From: Mucilaginibacter auburnensis
GTDB taxonomy: Bacteria; Bacteroidota; Bacteroidia; Sphingobacteriales; Sphingobacteriaceae
Direction: 5' to 3'
Assembly: GCF_002797815.1 (NCBI RefSeq)
Contig: NZ_PGFJ01000001.1
Coordinates: forward strand, 62,001-126,000
Length of the DNA: 64,000 nt
In this document: one piece after another, positions 63,169 through 64,000 of the stretch
Layout: every line of letters begins with the position of its first letter
How positions within the stretch are numbered: position 1 is the stretch's first letter
Notes under the pieces: model-generated
Told to the model about the DNA's origin: nothing
The model's database searches: none
The model's input: the letters and a program-made list of their open reading frames with translations, nothing else
Position numbers and translations under genes: made by a program

Positions 63169-64000
63169 ATGTTAGTGTTTATCCTTATTCTTTGCATTGG
63201 TACGCTTATTTTACTAACTACCTGGGCAAAAATGAACGTTTTCTTAACGTTCATCATCGTATCAATTATGGCAGCATTCCTACTGGGCATGCCGCTTGAA
63301 ATGATACCAAAAACTATTGAAAAGGGCATTGGTGGCATGCTCGGTTCGTTAGTTGTAGTTATAGTACTTGGCGGCATGCTGGGTAAACTGGTAGGCGCCA
63401 GTGGAGCTGCACAACGTATAGCTACGTCTATGCGCAATGCCTTTGGCGAAAAATACATAACCTGGGCAATGAGTTTAACCGGCTTGATCGTTGGTATTCC
63501 ATTATACTACAACGTAGGTTTCTTTTTGCTGATCCCCATTATCTTTTCTGTAGCTGCTCGTTATAAACTGCCGTTGGTTTACATTGGTATACCTATGCTT
63601 ACGGCCCTATCGGTTATGCACGGATTTTTGCCGCCACACCCATCGCCTATGGCATTAACGGTACAGTTTCAGGCTGATATTGCAATGGTGTTCCTGTATG
63701 GCTTTATTATCGCCGTACCTACCATCATACTGGCGGGACCTATTTTTGCTAAAACTTTAAAAGGCATACAATCACACACCACCATCAAATTAACGGCTGA
63801 AGATATTCCTGACGAGAAATTACCATCGCTTGCAACAAGTATACTTTCATCACTATTGCCGGTTTTATTGATTGGCGTTGGCAGTACCGTGGCTACTTTA
63901 GCTAAAGGCAATCCGGCAGTACAGCAAATGGCTCATTTTATAGCCGACCCCAATATTGCCATGGTGGGCACTATTATAATTGCAACATATACCTTAGGCA
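63169..64000 (+). CDS. GntP-family gluconate/sugar-acid:H+ symporter, partial
   Basis: The ORF starts at ATG 63169 and runs past the right edge (277 residues visible). It is a multi-pass membrane protein of the GntP/ArsB-type gluconate permease family: MLVFILILCIGTLILLTTWAK, GIGGMLGSLVVVIVLGGMLGKLV, GLIVGIPLYYNVGFFLLIPI and MHGFLPPHPSPMA. It would import an aldonate that the upstream dehydratase can consume; the hydrophobic segments and LPPHPSP motif fit gluconate permeases. The substrate cannot be fixed further. The full gene would be expected to be about 440 residues. Confidence 0.9.
   Translation, partial: MLVFILILCIGTLILLTTWAKMNVFLTFIIVSIMAAFLLGMPLEMIPKTIEKGIGGMLGSLVVVIVLGGMLGKLVGASGAAQRIATSMRNAFGEKYITWAMSLTGLIVGIPLYYNVGFFLLIPIIFSVAARYKLPLVYIGIPMLTALSVMHGFLPPHPSPMALTVQFQADIAMVFLYGFIIAVPTIILAGPIFAKTLKGIQSHTTIKLTAEDIPDEKLPSLATSILSSLLPVLLIGVGSTVATLAKGNPAVQQMAHFIADPNIAMVGTIIIATYTLG

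Overview
The window reads as chromosomal DNA of a Bacteroidota bacterium, most likely family Sphingobacteriaceae (Mucilaginibacter/Pedobacter-like; this is inference). Support: a SusC/SusD-type pair with a TonB box, a CHU_C-type C-terminal sorting domain, several glycoside hydrolases with Bacteroidota architecture, TAnnTTTG-like promoter motifs, weak ribosome-binding sites and moderate GC. I see no rRNA, tRNA, CRISPR, phage or transposase gene.

Region 1 (1-10.5 kb): the tail of a histidine kinase, then a minus-strand cluster for divalent-metal-type RND efflux. In transcription order it is FUSC-family membrane protein, response regulator, sensor kinase, TolC-like outer-membrane factor, lipoprotein adaptor, CzcA-type pump.

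Region 2 (10.8-39 kb): a carbohydrate utilisation locus. It starts with a RhaM/DUF718 mutarotase and a SusD/SusC pair that both carry apparent single-base frameshifts. An AraC regulator follows, then a tight plus-strand operon: FucP-type permease, aldo/keto reductase, amidohydrolase-type lactonase, zinc alcohol dehydrogenase, tagaturonate reductase and altronate dehydratase. These steps fit the oxidative L-galactose route L-galactose > L-galactonolactone > L-galactonate > D-tagaturonate > D-altronate > 2-keto-3-deoxy-D-gluconate. Downstream lie a sialate-O-acetylesterase-type esterase, GH97, PA14-containing GH31, GH2, a quinoprotein with an embedded cytochrome c motif, a ThuA-domain protein and an SDR. 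The enzyme set suggests a galactose/xylose-decorated, possibly acetylated plant glycan such as L-galactose- or L-fucose-bearing xyloglucan, but no alpha-L-fucosidase/galactosidase is present.

Region 3 (39-56 kb): mixed genes: MscS channel, GH15 enzyme, two secreted esterases, a LigD (ligase + polymerase, no phosphoesterase domain) with a 57-residue neighbour, DUF4142, a TonB-C/TPR protein, a monooxygenase, DUF202, YceI, an SMP-30 lactonase, a GOB-like subclass B3 metallo-beta-lactamase, methionine aminopeptidase, and a membrane AraC regulator flanked by two paralogous secreted DUF3471-like proteins with a 32-bp near-palindrome in the divergent promoter.

Region 4 (56-64 kb): a large NHL-repeat/Ig-like secreted protein, and a second sugar-acid locus: a cupin-cupin-SMP-30 fusion divergent from an IlvD/Edd sugar-acid dehydratase, which is followed by a GntP-family symporter running off the right edge.
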